DNA of 64,000 nucleotides from contig NZ_CP030059.1 of assembly GCF_015291745.1 (NCBI RefSeq), positions 3,995,501 through 4,059,500 on the forward strand, in the 5' to 3' direction. Below, in pieces: positions 26,137 through 34,125 of this stretch (its first letter is position 1; the number at the start of each line of letters is the position of its first letter). The notes beneath the pieces are model-generated. The model had not been told where the DNA came from and ran no database searches. It was given only the letters and a program-made list of their open reading frames with translations. Position numbers and translations under genes: made by a program. This DNA comes from Bradyrhizobium sp. CCBAU 53351. GTDB taxonomy: Bacteria > Pseudomonadota > Alphaproteobacteria > Rhizobiales > Xanthobacteraceae.

Positions 26137-26222
26137 ACTCCGAAGCGAACCAGTTACAGTGACAGTGCACTAAACATTGCTCCCGCCCCTCGTCCACGAC
26201 CACCGCCGGGTGGCGTCGACTC

Positions 26223-26242
26223 AGTGCGCCGTCACCGCAATC
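26223..26242. repeat. Third copy of the island-end motif
   Basis: AGTGCGCCGTCACCGCAATC differs from the left island end at 25003 by two bases and has the same orientation. It lies just after the stop codon of the PfpI-like gene on the minus strand. Confidence 0.6.
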
Positions 26243-26246
26243 GTGG

Positions 26247-26810
26247 CTAAGCCGCGCTGCTGCGCTGCATGTGGCGACCTTCCTTCACCTCTTCGATGAT
26301 CTTCGCGCTGAACGCCTTGAGGTCACCGGGGTTGCGCGAGGTGATGACGCCTTGATCGACGACGACCTCCGAATCCTCCCACTTCGCCCCGGCATTGGCG
26401 ACGTCGGTCTTGATCGATTTGTACGACGTCATCCGGCGGCCCTTCGCGATCCCCGTCTCGATCAGTAGCCAGGGCGCGTGGCAGACCGCGGCGACGACCT
26501 TCTTGGCATCGAAGACGCTTCTAATGAATTGAAGCGCCTCGGGCTCGACGCGCAGCAGGTCGGGGTTGATCTGCCCGCCGGGCAGCACGAGCGCGTCATA
26601 GTCGGCGGCGGTGGCCTGATCGAGGGTCTTGTCGACCTTGACGGGGCGGCCCCAGTCCTTCTCGTCCCAGCCCTTGATCTCGCCAGCTTGCGGCGAAATG
26701 ATCTCCACGGTCGCACCGGCCGCCTTGAGTGCGTCACGCGGCACTTCGAGTTCCGATTGCTCGAAGCCATTGGTAGCGAGAATCGCGATCTTCTTCCCGG
26801 ACAGTTCCAT
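26247..26810 (-). CDS. Type 1 glutamine amidotransferase, DJ-1/PfpI (YhbO-like) protein
   Basis: The 187-residue protein begins KKIAILATNGFEQSELEVPRDAL and carries the nucleophile elbow VCHAPWLLIETG, with the cysteine preceded by alanine-valine, and DAGAKWEDSEVVVDQGVITSRNP-type C-terminal phrases. This is the PfpI/YhbO subfamily of general-stress proteins, variously described as proteases, chaperones or protein deglycases. ATG 26810 has a perfect AGGAGA ribosome site. It is a single-gene unit transcribed toward the island. Confidence 0.92.
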   Translation of the reverse strand: MELSGKKIAILATNGFEQSELEVPRDALKAAGATVEIISPQAGEIKGWDEKDWGRPVKVDKTLDQATAADYDALVLPGGQINPDLLRVEPEALQFIRSVFDAKKVVAAVCHAPWLLIETGIAKGRRMTSYKSIKTDVANAGAKWEDSEVVVDQGVITSRNPGDLKAFSAKIIEEVKEGRHMQRSSAA

Positions 26811-26976
26811 CCGTGTCTCCTGTGAGCGTGTGGTGATGCCTATCAATCGAACGCTTTCGCATTTCGTTCCTCACGCCCCGCCGCCGAAATTGCCTTTGCG
26901 GTCGAGCCCTTCCGCCCTAGACTCCCACCCCCACCGGCATGCATTCCGACGCGCCCGGTAGCAGCGGAGTCAAATT

Positions 26977-27492
26977 ATGCCCAAACCGGAAAGCTTCCCG
27001 ATCGAGACAATCTTCGTTCCCACCAAGCAGAAGAAGGCTCTCAAGCCCGAGACGGTCGCGGAGATCGCGGAAAGCATGCTGGACATTGGGCAACAGACCC
27101 CCATTTCCATCAGGCGTGACGGAGACCGCCTCGTTCTGGTCGAGGGACTGCATCGGCTGGAGGCCTGCAAGGCGCTTGGCGAGACGACCATTCTCGGTGT
27201 GCTGGTTTCGGCAGAGCTGGCGCAAGCCAGGCCGCAGCTCGCCGAGCGCCCCGAAGTCGAGGCGGAGCGCCTCAAGATGGCGCGATTGAAGCAGTTGCGC
27301 CTGGAGAAGGAAGCCGCGGAGGCATCGGCGGCTTCCTTGAAGGGCGCAGGTGCATCGCAAGCGACGCGCACCGGTCCGGCGAAGGGCGTTCGCGGCAATG
27401 CGAAGGCGTCACCCGTCCGGATGGTGAAAGCGAAACCGAAATCATTGTCGGACTGGATCACCCAGCAGAAGGGCAGCGGCAGCCGCTATTGA
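26977..27492 (+). CDS. ParB N-terminal-like (ParB/Srx) domain protein
   Basis: The 171-residue protein has a ParB/sulfiredoxin-fold domain in its first 90 residues: IPI-like ETIFVPTKQKKALKPETVAEIAESMLDIGQQTPISIR, then LVEGLHRLEACKALG with the nucleotide-binding GxxRxxA-like motif (here GLHRLEA). It has no helix-turn-helix domain of chromosomal ParB. The C-terminus is a basic, Ala/Lys-rich tail, likely disordered. Stand-alone proteins of this kind bind DNA or nucleotides; the role here is unknown. Confidence 0.85.
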   Translation: MPKPESFPIETIFVPTKQKKALKPETVAEIAESMLDIGQQTPISIRRDGDRLVLVEGLHRLEACKALGETTILGVLVSAELAQARPQLAERPEVEAERLKMARLKQLRLEKEAAEASAASLKGAGASQATRTGPAKGVRGNAKASPVRMVKAKPKSLSDWITQQKGSGSRY

Positions 27493-27500
27493 TGGCGCGC

Positions 27501-27608
27501 CGTCATTCCGGGGCGCGCCCGCTTGGGCGCGAGCCCGGAATCCATCTGATGGCATGACAGGTGGCGCGATGGATTCCGGGTTCGCGCTTCGCGCGCCCCG
27601 GAATGACG
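27501..27608. repeat. REP-like palindrome, family B copy 1
   Basis: The 18-base arms CGTCATTCCGGGGCGCGC / GCGCGCCCCGGAATGACG are perfectly complementary. Between them are inner arms around GGAATCCATC / GATGGATTCC. This is the common Bradyrhizobium-type intergenic repeat; a second copy is at 62051-62175. Confidence 0.9.
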
Positions 27609-27695
27609 ATGCATTACCTTGGGTCGTTGCCACCGCATGACGACCGCAATCCCGGGGACCGCGGCCGCCTCGCCTCACCCATCAACCCGCTCCTC

Positions 27696-27962
27696 TCACG
27701 CCGCCTTCGCCTGCTCCGGCGATGCGGTCTCCATCGCGCGCATGTAGAGGTCGAGCAGGCTTTCGCGCTCGTCGCGCTCGTTCTTGTCTTCCTTGCGCAG
27801 CTTGATGATCTCCTTGAGGATCTTCACGTCGAAACCGTCGCCCTTGGCTTCCGCGAAGACTTCCTTCTTCTGCTCGCTCAACTCCTGCATCTCCGTGTCG
27901 AGGTTCTCGATCCGCTCGACGAAGGAACGGATCTTGCCGCCGGGAATGGTGATGTCGGACAT
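27696..27962 (-). CDS. DUF2312 (UPF0335) family protein
   Basis: The 88-residue protein is almost entirely helical and matches the DUF2312 pattern: LRSFVERIE-type opening (KIRSFVERIENLDTEMQELSEQKKEVFAEAKGDGFD), then VKILKEIIKLRKEDKNERDERESLLDLYM. It is a small cytosolic protein conserved across alphaproteobacteria with no assigned function; the coiled-coil character suggests oligomerisation. It diverges from the methyltransferase gene at 28073. Confidence 0.95.
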   Translation of the reverse strand: MSDITIPGGKIRSFVERIENLDTEMQELSEQKKEVFAEAKGDGFDVKILKEIIKLRKEDKNERDERESLLDLYMRAMETASPEQAKAA

Positions 27963-28072
27963 GGTGTCTCCTCGCTGACTGAGGTCGCGAAAATGACCGC
28001 AAAGACATAACCAATGTGTTAACCTCGAAGGCCCCGCGCATTGCCCTGTGGAAACATTGAGGGAGCCGTTTC

Positions 28073-28855
28073 ATGGCCGAGCTTCGCTTCGATGACGGTG
28101 CCGCTTACGAGCAGATGATGGGTGTGTGGAGCCGGTCGGTCGGCGAGGTCTTTCTCGACTGGCTGAAGCCGGGACAAGGCCTGCGCTGGATCGAGGTCGG
28201 CTGCGGCAGCGGCGCCTTCACCGAGCTCATCGTTGCGCGCTGCGCCCCGCTCGAGGTGCAGGGCATCGACCCTTCCGAGGGACAGCTCGCCTTCGCCCGC
28301 ACGCGCCAGGCCGCGCGCGGCGCAATGTTTCAGACCAGCGATGCCATGGCGCTGCCGTTTCCGGCCGCAAGTTTCGATGTCGCAGTGATGGCGCTGGTTC
28401 TCGTGTTCGTGCCGGATGCTGCGAAGAGCGTCGCGGAATTGGCGCGGGTCGTTCGTCCCGGCGGCCTCGTTGCGACCTACATGTGGGACATGCTGGGCGG
28501 CGGATTTCCGCTCGATCCGATCCTCGACGAGATGCGCGCGATGGGGCTGTCGCTGACGCGTCCGCCGCATATGGAAGTGTCGTCCCTTGCGGCGCTTCAG
28601 GGCTTCTGGAGCGCGGCCGGCCTACAGCAGATCGAGACCCGCGAGATCACCGTGCAGCGGACGTTTGCCGATTTCGACGAATTCTGGACCGTGGAGACGA
28701 AGGCCCCCTCCACCGCGCCCGTGATCGCCGCCATGCCGGCGGCCGATGTCACCGCGCTCATGCAGCGCGTGAGCGCGCGGTTGCCCGCTGATGCGGACGG
28801 CCGCATCACCTACAGCGCCCGCGCGCACGCGATCAGCGGACGCAAGCCGGGGTGA
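28073..28855 (+). CDS. Class I SAM-dependent methyltransferase
   Basis: The 260-residue protein has the Rossmann-type methyltransferase motifs: WIEVGCGSGAFTELI (motif I), GIDPSEGQLAFAR (acidic motif II), DAMALPFPAASFDVAVMAL, and ELARVVRPGGLVATYMWD. It belongs to the broad UbiE/Methyltransf_11 group, and the acceptor cannot be told from the sequence. It is separated from the nitroreductase gene by about 115 bases on the same strand. Confidence 0.9.
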   Translation: MAELRFDDGAAYEQMMGVWSRSVGEVFLDWLKPGQGLRWIEVGCGSGAFTELIVARCAPLEVQGIDPSEGQLAFARTRQAARGAMFQTSDAMALPFPAASFDVAVMALVLVFVPDAAKSVAELARVVRPGGLVATYMWDMLGGGFPLDPILDEMRAMGLSLTRPPHMEVSSLAALQGFWSAAGLQQIETREITVQRTFADFDEFWTVETKAPSTAPVIAAMPAADVTALMQRVSARLPADADGRITYSARAHAISGRKPG

Positions 28856-28969
28856 CAAAGTTGCGAGCGGGCTACGAACTCAAATCAACGCATTGCGCCA
28901 ACCTCGCGCTTTCGCCAACGCCCCTCCCGCCCTACACTCCCGTCAAACAAACACCGGGAGGACAGCCAG

Positions 28970-29833
28970 ATGACCGACGCCCCCCTCTTCCAGGACGTCA
29001 TTCGCAAGCGCCGCAGCGTGCGGAAGTTCGAATCCGGCCGCAGCGTCGGGCGTGACGTGCTGGAGCGGATCGTCGATTGCGGGCGCTGGGCGCCGTCGGG
29101 GGCGAACGTGCAGTGCTGGGACTTCATCGTCGTCGATGATCCCGCAATGCGCGACAAAGTGCTCGCGGTGTTCCTGCGCCAGGCGCAGCGGCTGGTCGAC
29201 CACGCCAAGGGCTTTCCGGCCGTGAAGAAGACCTATCTCGCCAACACGGTCGCGATCATTCTCGTGCTCGGCGATCCCCGCTGGAAGGTCTGCTTTCCGC
29301 AGGCGACCTCGCCCCAATTCGACGCCGAGTATCGCGACAACAACGAGGCGATCTTCTACTGCTCGCTGGGCGCGGCCATCCAGAACATCCAGCTCGGCGT
29401 CACCGCGGAAGGGCTGACCTCGGCTTGGCTCTCCGGTGGCGGCGAGGCCGAGACCAATCGAGAGCTCGCGGAGGTCCTGGGCTATCCGTCATGGATGACG
29501 GCCTATGGAACGATCCCGATCGGCTATCCCGCAATCGACCAGGACCGCCGCTACCGCCGGCCGCTCGGCCAGCTCGTGCACTGGAACGGCTACCAGCCAC
29601 AGCAGTATCGCACGCATGCGCAGGTCGATTTCTACGAGAGCACGCTTCGCCCCTTTGCGATGTACCGCGACCAGGAATCCATGGACGCCTGGCCGGATCG
29701 CGACGAGATGCTGGGAGAGTGGACGAACGCCTTCACCGGCCCCGTCAGCAACCCCGCGCAAACGCTTGAAAGCGAAGCCGACTTCTCTCATCCCAGGGTG
29801 ATCGGCCAGGCGACCAAGCGGCGCCGGAGCTGA
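28970..29833 (+). CDS. Nitroreductase family protein
   Basis: The 287-residue protein shows the FMN-binding start of the family (RRSVRKFESGRSVGRDVLERIVDCGRWAPSGANVQCWDFIVV). The central IFYCSLGAAIQNIQLGVTAEGLTSAW segment and the C-terminal VLGYPSWMTAYGTIPIGYP follow. It is longer than typical (about 200-230 residues) through a C-terminal tail of about 70 residues with no recognised domain. It should be a flavin-dependent NAD(P)H oxidoreductase; the substrate is unknown. Confidence 0.9.
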   Translation: MTDAPLFQDVIRKRRSVRKFESGRSVGRDVLERIVDCGRWAPSGANVQCWDFIVVDDPAMRDKVLAVFLRQAQRLVDHAKGFPAVKKTYLANTVAIILVLGDPRWKVCFPQATSPQFDAEYRDNNEAIFYCSLGAAIQNIQLGVTAEGLTSAWLSGGGEAETNRELAEVLGYPSWMTAYGTIPIGYPAIDQDRRYRRPLGQLVHWNGYQPQQYRTHAQVDFYESTLRPFAMYRDQESMDAWPDRDEMLGEWTNAFTGPVSNPAQTLESEADFSHPRVIGQATKRRRS

Positions 29834-29850
29834 AGCGCGTCAACCGGCCC

Positions 29851-30132
29851 CTACCACCAATACGGCCAGCGCCATCCCTGATAGCGCACATAGGACGGCA
29901 CGATCGGCGGGCCGTAGGGATCGACCTTGTCGTCCTCGGGGCGGTAGCGATAACGCGGAACGACGTTGTAATCCCACGGCGTCGGCCGCAGCACGGGCGC
30001 GGTGACGATGAGGCGCTCTTGCGGCGCGCGGACGACGACGGCCTTGCGCGTACGGGCCTCGGCGCCTGACGTTGCAAGGCTGCACAGCACCAGGGCGGTT
30101 CCGAGCGCGCAGGCGGCGGTTGTTCTTGTCAT
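29851..30132 (-). CDS. Small secreted hypothetical protein
   Basis: The 93-residue protein has a signal peptide (MTRTTAACALGTALVLCSLATSG, cut near AEA) and a mature part rich in R, P, Y and V ending in WRWPYWW. ATG 30132 follows a GAAGGAG ribosome site; a longer frame exists but lacks one. Small secreted proteins of this kind are numerous in Bradyrhizobium and uncharacterised. No cysteines are left after processing. Confidence 0.75.
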   Translation of the reverse strand: MTRTTAACALGTALVLCSLATSGAEARTRKAVVVRAPQERLIVTAPVLRPTPWDYNVVPRYRYRPEDDKVDPYGPPIVPSYVRYQGWRWPYWW

Positions 30133-30254
30133 GCACGGGTCTCCTTCGCGCGAAGAGTGCAAAAGGATGTGGGGCAAGGCAAGCAAATTTCGCGCGAGAT
30201 TTTTTCGCGACCCTCCTTCGAGCGGCGCGCTCAGGCGTTTCCGCGAGCCTGGCC

Positions 30255-30788
30255 CTACGCCTCGACCTCCTCAGGCACCGGCCCCGCAACCAGCCCGTCG
30301 AACCCGACCATCAGCAGATCGGCGATGTGCATCAGCTGGTACAACGGAATATCAACGTCGCCCCGCTCGGCCTCGGCCACGAACGCCGGCGCGACACCCA
30401 GGTGCTCGGCGAGCTGGCTTTCCGTGTAGCCGCGGGCCTCGCGCGCGGCTTTGACGCGCGCGCCGATGCCGAGCCGGTGCCGGGCCTGCTCGTCCGCGGT
30501 CATCATCGCCGCCTGCTCGGTCGCGCTCGCATAAGCCGCGGTGAACGCGCCGCCGATCAGGCGTTCCCTGCGCCAGGCGAGCCGGCAGTCCTTGCGCAGG
30601 CCGCCCCTGAAGATCAGCGAGAATTGCTCTGCGATCCATGCCGAGCTGTTGAGCTGCAGCCGCGCGCCGGTGGCGGAGACATCGCGGATCGTGCAGGGCA
30701 CGCTGACGATGCTGCCGCTGCCATTGTCGAATTCGACAAGGCCGGTCCGCAAGGTGTGATGCCTGAGGGCGGCGCGAAGATCGCTCAT
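30255..30788 (-). CDS. PilZ-like domain fused to a C-terminal XRE-type HTH
   Basis: The 177-residue protein begins with a PilZ-like beta-barrel (about residues 1-85) with the family's D-x-S-x-x-G phrase in CTIRDVSATGARLQL and an arginine-containing N-terminal strand. The classic RxxxR di-GMP contact is not clearly conserved. Residues 108-165 form a Cro/cI-type helix-turn-helix (GARVKAAREARGYTESQLAEHLGVAPAFVAEAERGDVDIPLYQLMHIADLL). PilZ-HTH fusions are uncommon and suggest a DNA-binding protein whose activity follows cyclic-di-GMP or another ligand. The pairing is seen; the role is inferred. Confidence 0.8.
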   Translation of the reverse strand: MSDLRAALRHHTLRTGLVEFDNGSGSIVSVPCTIRDVSATGARLQLNSSAWIAEQFSLIFRGGLRKDCRLAWRRERLIGGAFTAAYASATEQAAMMTADEQARHRLGIGARVKAAREARGYTESQLAEHLGVAPAFVAEAERGDVDIPLYQLMHIADLLMVGFDGLVAGPVPEEVEA

Positions 30789-30930
30789 GACAGCTCCGAA
30801 AAATCCTGCGGCGGCGTCGAAACGGATCGAGGCCGCCGTGATCGGAGCACGCTAGCGCAGAATTTTTCCGCGAGCCCTAATCTTGTCGCAGTTCGGCCGG
30901 GACAAGCTTCTATGGTAAAGGATACGTCAC

Positions 30931-31227
30931 CTACTTCTTCAAGGCGCCCACGGCATCGAGCAGCAGCATGTCGCGATTCTGCTCGCAGAAGCGGGACAGC
31001 TTGCTCGAATTCCGCTCCAATTGTTGGGTATCGAGAACCGGGTCGTTGCGCCGCCCGGCGTAGAAGCCGCTTATCCAGATGTTAACGCTGCGAGTGTGGG
31101 TGATGCGCTGGGTAATGTATTGGTCGCACGTGATCTTCGACACGTCGACCGTCACCTGGGCCTCGGCCTGCGAGACCGTCAGCATGGCAGCAAACAGTGC
31201 GGCAGCTGCCGCCTTCAAACGGACCAT
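30931..31227 (-). CDS. HdeA/HdeB-family periplasmic acid-stress protein
   Basis: The 98-residue protein has a signal peptide ending at AEAQ. The mature HdeA-like domain has two cysteines (ITCDQYITQR and SRFCEQN) that would form the family disulfide, and contains the phrase IWISGFYAGRRNDPVLD. HdeA-type chaperones protect periplasmic proteins at low pH. ATG 31227 has a strong GGAGG ribosome site. It stands alone; no acid-resistance genes are adjacent. Confidence 0.88.
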   Translation of the reverse strand: MVRLKAAAAALFAAMLTVSQAEAQVTVDVSKITCDQYITQRITHTRSVNIWISGFYAGRRNDPVLDTQQLERNSSKLSRFCEQNRDMLLLDAVGALKK

Positions 31228-31353
31228 GAAATTTCCTCCGAACGATGCGGCCAAGGTCCGATGATCGCGCGCGGGGCCGTTGATCCAGATCAACGAGCTG
31301 CCCAAGTGTCGCGGAGGCTGTCGCGGCGGCCCGCGCGGCGACGACGGAAAAGA

Positions 31354-31680
31354 TCAGCCACCGCGTTCGCCGTTCAGCAGCTTGAGCGCCCACGGCACCT
31401 GGTCGCCGTCCGCGACCAGCACATATTCTTGCCGCGCCAGGCTCGTGCCGCTGGCGAGCACGACCGCCTTCTTCGGGCACAGGCCGAAACATCCGGTCAT
31501 GATCAGCTTGGCCGGCTTGCTGCCGTCATGCTTGCGCGCCTTCAGCTCGGATTTCAGCGCACGCCTGACGTCGCGGCCGTCATCGCTGCGCTTGAGGCAT
31601 TTGCGGCAGACCAGCACCGGCGCCGCGCGGCGCGGCCGCACGACCATCGGGCTTGCGGACTTTTGTTTGTTTTCGGGCAT
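31354..31680 (-). CDS. (2Fe-2S) thioredoxin-like ferredoxin domain protein
   Basis: The 108-residue protein has cysteines in LVCRKCLKRS and TGCFGLCPKKAVVL. The latter CxxxC-P motif is typical of thioredoxin-like [2Fe-2S] ferredoxins (NuoE/CooH-like small proteins). A basic N-terminal tail precedes it. It should be a cytosolic electron carrier or metal-binding protein; the first cysteine pair is closer (CxxC) than in classic members, so cluster binding is not certain. It diverges from the PhzF-like gene. Confidence 0.75.
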   Translation of the reverse strand: MPENKQKSASPMVVRPRRAAPVLVCRKCLKRSDDGRDVRRALKSELKARKHDGSKPAKLIMTGCFGLCPKKAVVLASGTSLARQEYVLVADGDQVPWALKLLNGERGG

Positions 31681-31841
31681 GAAGAACCTGTATGAGACCG
31701 CAGCTCATATAGGCATGGAACCGCGCCTTCGCCGCTGCGACGGGGAGCGGACGCCATGGTAAGGAATTGCTGCCGGGCAACCGCTCCCGGTGCGTCGCGC
31801 CGACCCGTTGGCCTTACTGAAGGCAACATACAGGATCCCCC

Positions 31842-32678
31842 ATGACAACAGTCCTTCGTATCGCGGCGTTTTCCGACGGCAACATGGGCGGCAATCCCGC
31901 CGGCATCTGGATCGGCGACGCCCTGCCGGATGCAGCCAGGATGCAGGTGATCGCAGCGGACGTCGGCTTCTCGGAAACCGCCTTTGCCGCGCCCGAGGGC
32001 GAGGCCTGGCGCGTCCGCTATTTCTCGCCCGCCATGGAAGTGCCGTTCTGCGGCCATGCGACGATTGCCCTGGGCGCGGCGCTCGCGCACCAGCACGGCG
32101 ACCGGCGTTTCCAGCTGCATTTGAACGAGGCTGCCATCTCGGTTTCGGGACGCCGCGACGGCAACACCATCGCGGCGGCGCTGCAATCGCCGCCGACCCG
32201 CAGCGCGCCGCTCGATCCATCGCTGCGGGATCAGCTGCTGGATCTGTTCGGCTATGCGGCCTCCGATCTCGATCCCGGACTCCCGCCGGCGAAAATTCAT
32301 GCCGGGGCCGATCATGCCGTCCTCGGCCTCAAATCCCGCGAGGCGCTCGCCCGCATGACCTATGATTTCGCGCGCGGCCGCGCCCTGATGGAGCAGGCCG
32401 GGCTCGTCACCATCGCGCTCGTCAATGTGGAGAGCGCGCAACTCTTTCACGTGCGCAACGCGTTCGCCGCCGGTGGCGTCGTCGAAGATCCCGCCACGGG
32501 CGCGGCGGCCGCCGCGTTTGCAGGCTATTTGCGCGATCTCGGCTGGCCCCATGGCGGCGCCATCGACATCGTCCAGGGCGAGGACATGGGCGCGCGGTCG
32601 CTGATCCGCGCGGAGATCGGCGAGGCCCGCGGCAGCTCAATCCGGGTCTCGGGGACGGCACGTTTCATGGATGCGTGA
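31842..32678 (+). CDS. PhzF-family isomerase
   Basis: The 278-residue protein has the two-domain PhzF fold pattern: an N-terminal FSDGNMGGNPAGIWIGD, the catalytic-type glutamate in GFSETAFA, PFCGHATIALGAAL, and the second-half ATGAAAAAFAGYL repeat. Known members isomerise small cyclic acids such as the phenazine precursor; no other phenazine genes are present, so the substrate is different or unknown. It is cytosolic and overlaps no neighbour; the convergent TolA-like gene ends 15 bases downstream. Confidence 0.9.
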   Translation: MTTVLRIAAFSDGNMGGNPAGIWIGDALPDAARMQVIAADVGFSETAFAAPEGEAWRVRYFSPAMEVPFCGHATIALGAALAHQHGDRRFQLHLNEAAISVSGRRDGNTIAAALQSPPTRSAPLDPSLRDQLLDLFGYAASDLDPGLPPAKIHAGADHAVLGLKSREALARMTYDFARGRALMEQAGLVTIALVNVESAQLFHVRNAFAAGGVVEDPATGAAAAAFAGYLRDLGWPHGGAIDIVQGEDMGARSLIRAEIGEARGSSIRVSGTARFMDA

Positions 32679-32692
32679 ACGGGGGCGCCGCG

Positions 32693-33340
32693 CTACTCCC
32701 GCGCGCGGCGCAACGCCTCCTGCAGCTTCATCCGCTGCTTGTCCCAGCGGGTCTGTTCGGCCTCGGCGCGGTCGTCGAGCGCGGCGCGCGCGGCCTCGAT
32801 CTCCTCCGTCTTCGCCTCGTGCTCCCGCCTCGCTCTGTCCAGCGCCGCTTCGGCTGCGGCGACCGCCTTGTCGCGCCGCACGCGCTCTTTGGCGCGGGCG
32901 GCCTCCTCCTTGCGCCGCTCGGCCTCGCGCCGCCGCTCCTCCTTCTCGAACGCCGCGGCGGCCTTGCGGGCCGCCTGGTCGTCGAGCTTGCGCGGAGGCT
33001 TCTTGGTGGTCCTGGGTTTCTTGGCCGGACGCTTGGGTTTGCGTTTGGGGCTGGAATGCTCCTCGGCGAGATCGGTGGGCAGCTCGGCGCTCTCCCTGAA
33101 CGCCCCGTCCGATCCGACCGGGCGCCTGAGCACGACCCCCGGCTTCGCCAAGGTCGCCGCGACGATATCAGGATCGTCAGTCTCCTTCGCGGCGCCCTGA
33201 TGGAACAGATTGGAGCTGGCGCCCCAGGCCTCGAGCGCCGCCTTCATCGAGGGCGCGGCGATGGCCTGGTCGTAGAAGCCGAGCGAGGTCTGGTAGGTCT
33301 TCAGTTTCCGTGTCGGTTTGCTTTTCGCGCGTTTCGGCAT
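32693..33340 (-). CDS. Basic, coiled-coil hypothetical protein (TolA-like composition)
   Basis: The 215-residue protein starts with a lysine/arginine-rich leader, a conserved segment KTYQTSLGFYDQAIAAPSMKAALEAWGASSNLFHQG and PDIVAATLAKPGVVLRRPVG. It then has a long charged helix rich in K, E, R and A (about residues 115-215). Proteins like this are labelled cell-envelope biogenesis TolA by composition, but it has no membrane anchor. The conserved first half is probably the functional part. ATG 33340 is chosen over an upstream extension that enters a palindromic repeat. Confidence 0.75.
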   Translation of the reverse strand: MPKRAKSKPTRKLKTYQTSLGFYDQAIAAPSMKAALEAWGASSNLFHQGAAKETDDPDIVAATLAKPGVVLRRPVGSDGAFRESAELPTDLAEEHSSPKRKPKRPAKKPRTTKKPPRKLDDQAARKAAAAFEKEERRREAERRKEEAARAKERVRRDKAVAAAEAALDRARREHEAKTEEIEAARAALDDRAEAEQTRWDKQRMKLQEALRRARE

Positions 33341-33362
33341 GTCGCCCCGATATTGGATTCGC

Positions 33363-33445
33363 AGCCCGGATGGAGCGTAGCGCAATCCGGGGTCTTGTGT
33401 CCGCGGGGCAAGCGTGCCGGATTACGCTTGCGCTCGATCCGGGCT
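33363..33445. repeat. REP-like palindrome, family C copy 1
   Basis: AGCCCGGAT and ATCCGGGCT arms enclose ATCCGGGG/CCGGATTACGC-type inner arms (GGAGCGTAGCGCAATCCGG versus CCGGATTACGCTTGCGCTC). Other copies are at 33887-33967 and 40744-40823. Confidence 0.85.
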
Positions 33446-33450
33446 ACGGA

Positions 33451-33855
33451 TTAGTCCGCTTCCAAAAGCGCATCGTATCCCTTCTCGCTGAAGGCCAGCA
33501 GGCAGAACCCGTGCCCGAACGGATCGGCCAGCATAGCAATCCGGCCATAGGGCGCATCGCTCGCCGGCACCTCCAGGATCGCGCCGGCGCGCAGCGCGCG
33601 TTCGACCGCGGCATCGACATCGTCGACGACGACGTCGACATGCACCGGCGTCCAGTGCCGTTCGTAGCGGCGGCGGTCGCCGCCGGCCCCGACCGTGCCG
33701 GCCTGCTTGGTCAAGAGATAGACCGGCGCCGGCCAGCCGAGCAGCTCGACGAAGCCGGTGCCGAAGCGGCGGCCGACCGTGAGGCCGAAGGCTTCGGTGT
33801 AGAACGTCGTGGCTTGCTCGATATCGGGGACATCGATGTTGAGGAGGAAGCTCAT
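33451..33855 (-). CDS. VOC family (glyoxalase/bleomycin-resistance-like) protein
   Basis: The 134-residue protein has the paired beta-alpha-beta-beta-beta pattern of the vicinal-oxygen-chelate fold: NIDVPDIEQATTFYTEAFGLTVGRRFG in the first half and VHVDVVVDDVDAAVERALRAGA, then DPFGHGFCLLAF in the second. Metal ligands are plausible (H in HVDV, E in the N-half) but not certain. The reaction is unknown. It lies between two family-C palindromes. Confidence 0.85.
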   Translation of the reverse strand: MSFLLNIDVPDIEQATTFYTEAFGLTVGRRFGTGFVELLGWPAPVYLLTKQAGTVGAGGDRRRYERHWTPVHVDVVVDDVDAAVERALRAGAILEVPASDAPYGRIAMLADPFGHGFCLLAFSEKGYDALLEAD

Positions 33856-33886
33856 CTCGGACTCGCTGCGCAGTTGCGCGGCGAGC

Positions 33887-33967
33887 GTAGCCCGGATGGG
33901 GCGCAGCGCAATCCGGGATGTTGCCGCACGCTGGCCCCCGGATTCCGCTCGCGCTCCATCCGGGCTA
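33887..33967. repeat. REP-like palindrome, family C copy 2
   Basis: Arms GTAGCCCGGATGG and CCATCCGGGCTAC bracket inner arms GCGCAATCCGGG / CCCGGATTCCGC. It lies just upstream of the VOC gene start on the minus strand. Confidence 0.85.
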
Positions 33968-34125
33968 CGCAGCGACCGTCTCACCCGACGGGTGGCACCA
34001 TGTCATTCTGCCCCTGTTTTGCCCGACGCCGCAAACACCTCTTCGGCATTACCGAAAACATGAGGAGTTTCAAGGCCATTCCTACTGTGCATGGGGTTGT
34101 TTTCGAAAAATCGAGTTGGCCGCCC

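Larger units (their letters stand above)
25003..26171. mobile_element. Lower-GC island bounded by inverted 18-20-base motifs, possible decayed element
   Basis: AGTGCGCTGTCACCGTAATC at 25003-25022 is matched in inverse orientation by GTTACAGTGACAGTGCACT at 26153-26171, only two differences over 18 aligned bases. The similarity weakly extends outward (GCAAT on the left, ATTGC on the right). The enclosed 1.17 kb is visibly richer in A+T than its neighbours and holds a broken gene and a long palindrome. No transposase is recognisable and no clear target duplication is seen. It could be a non-autonomous element or the ends of a lost one. Confidence 0.45.

Noticed and set aside
27501..27608. CRISPR-like or phage attachment repeat
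   Set aside because: It is a single palindromic unit with a second copy 35 kb away, not a regularly spaced array, and no cas or integrase gene is near.
30072..31085. 337-codon plus-strand frame
   Set aside because: It is antisense to the secreted protein and the PilZ-HTH gene, which have clear ribosome sites and domains.
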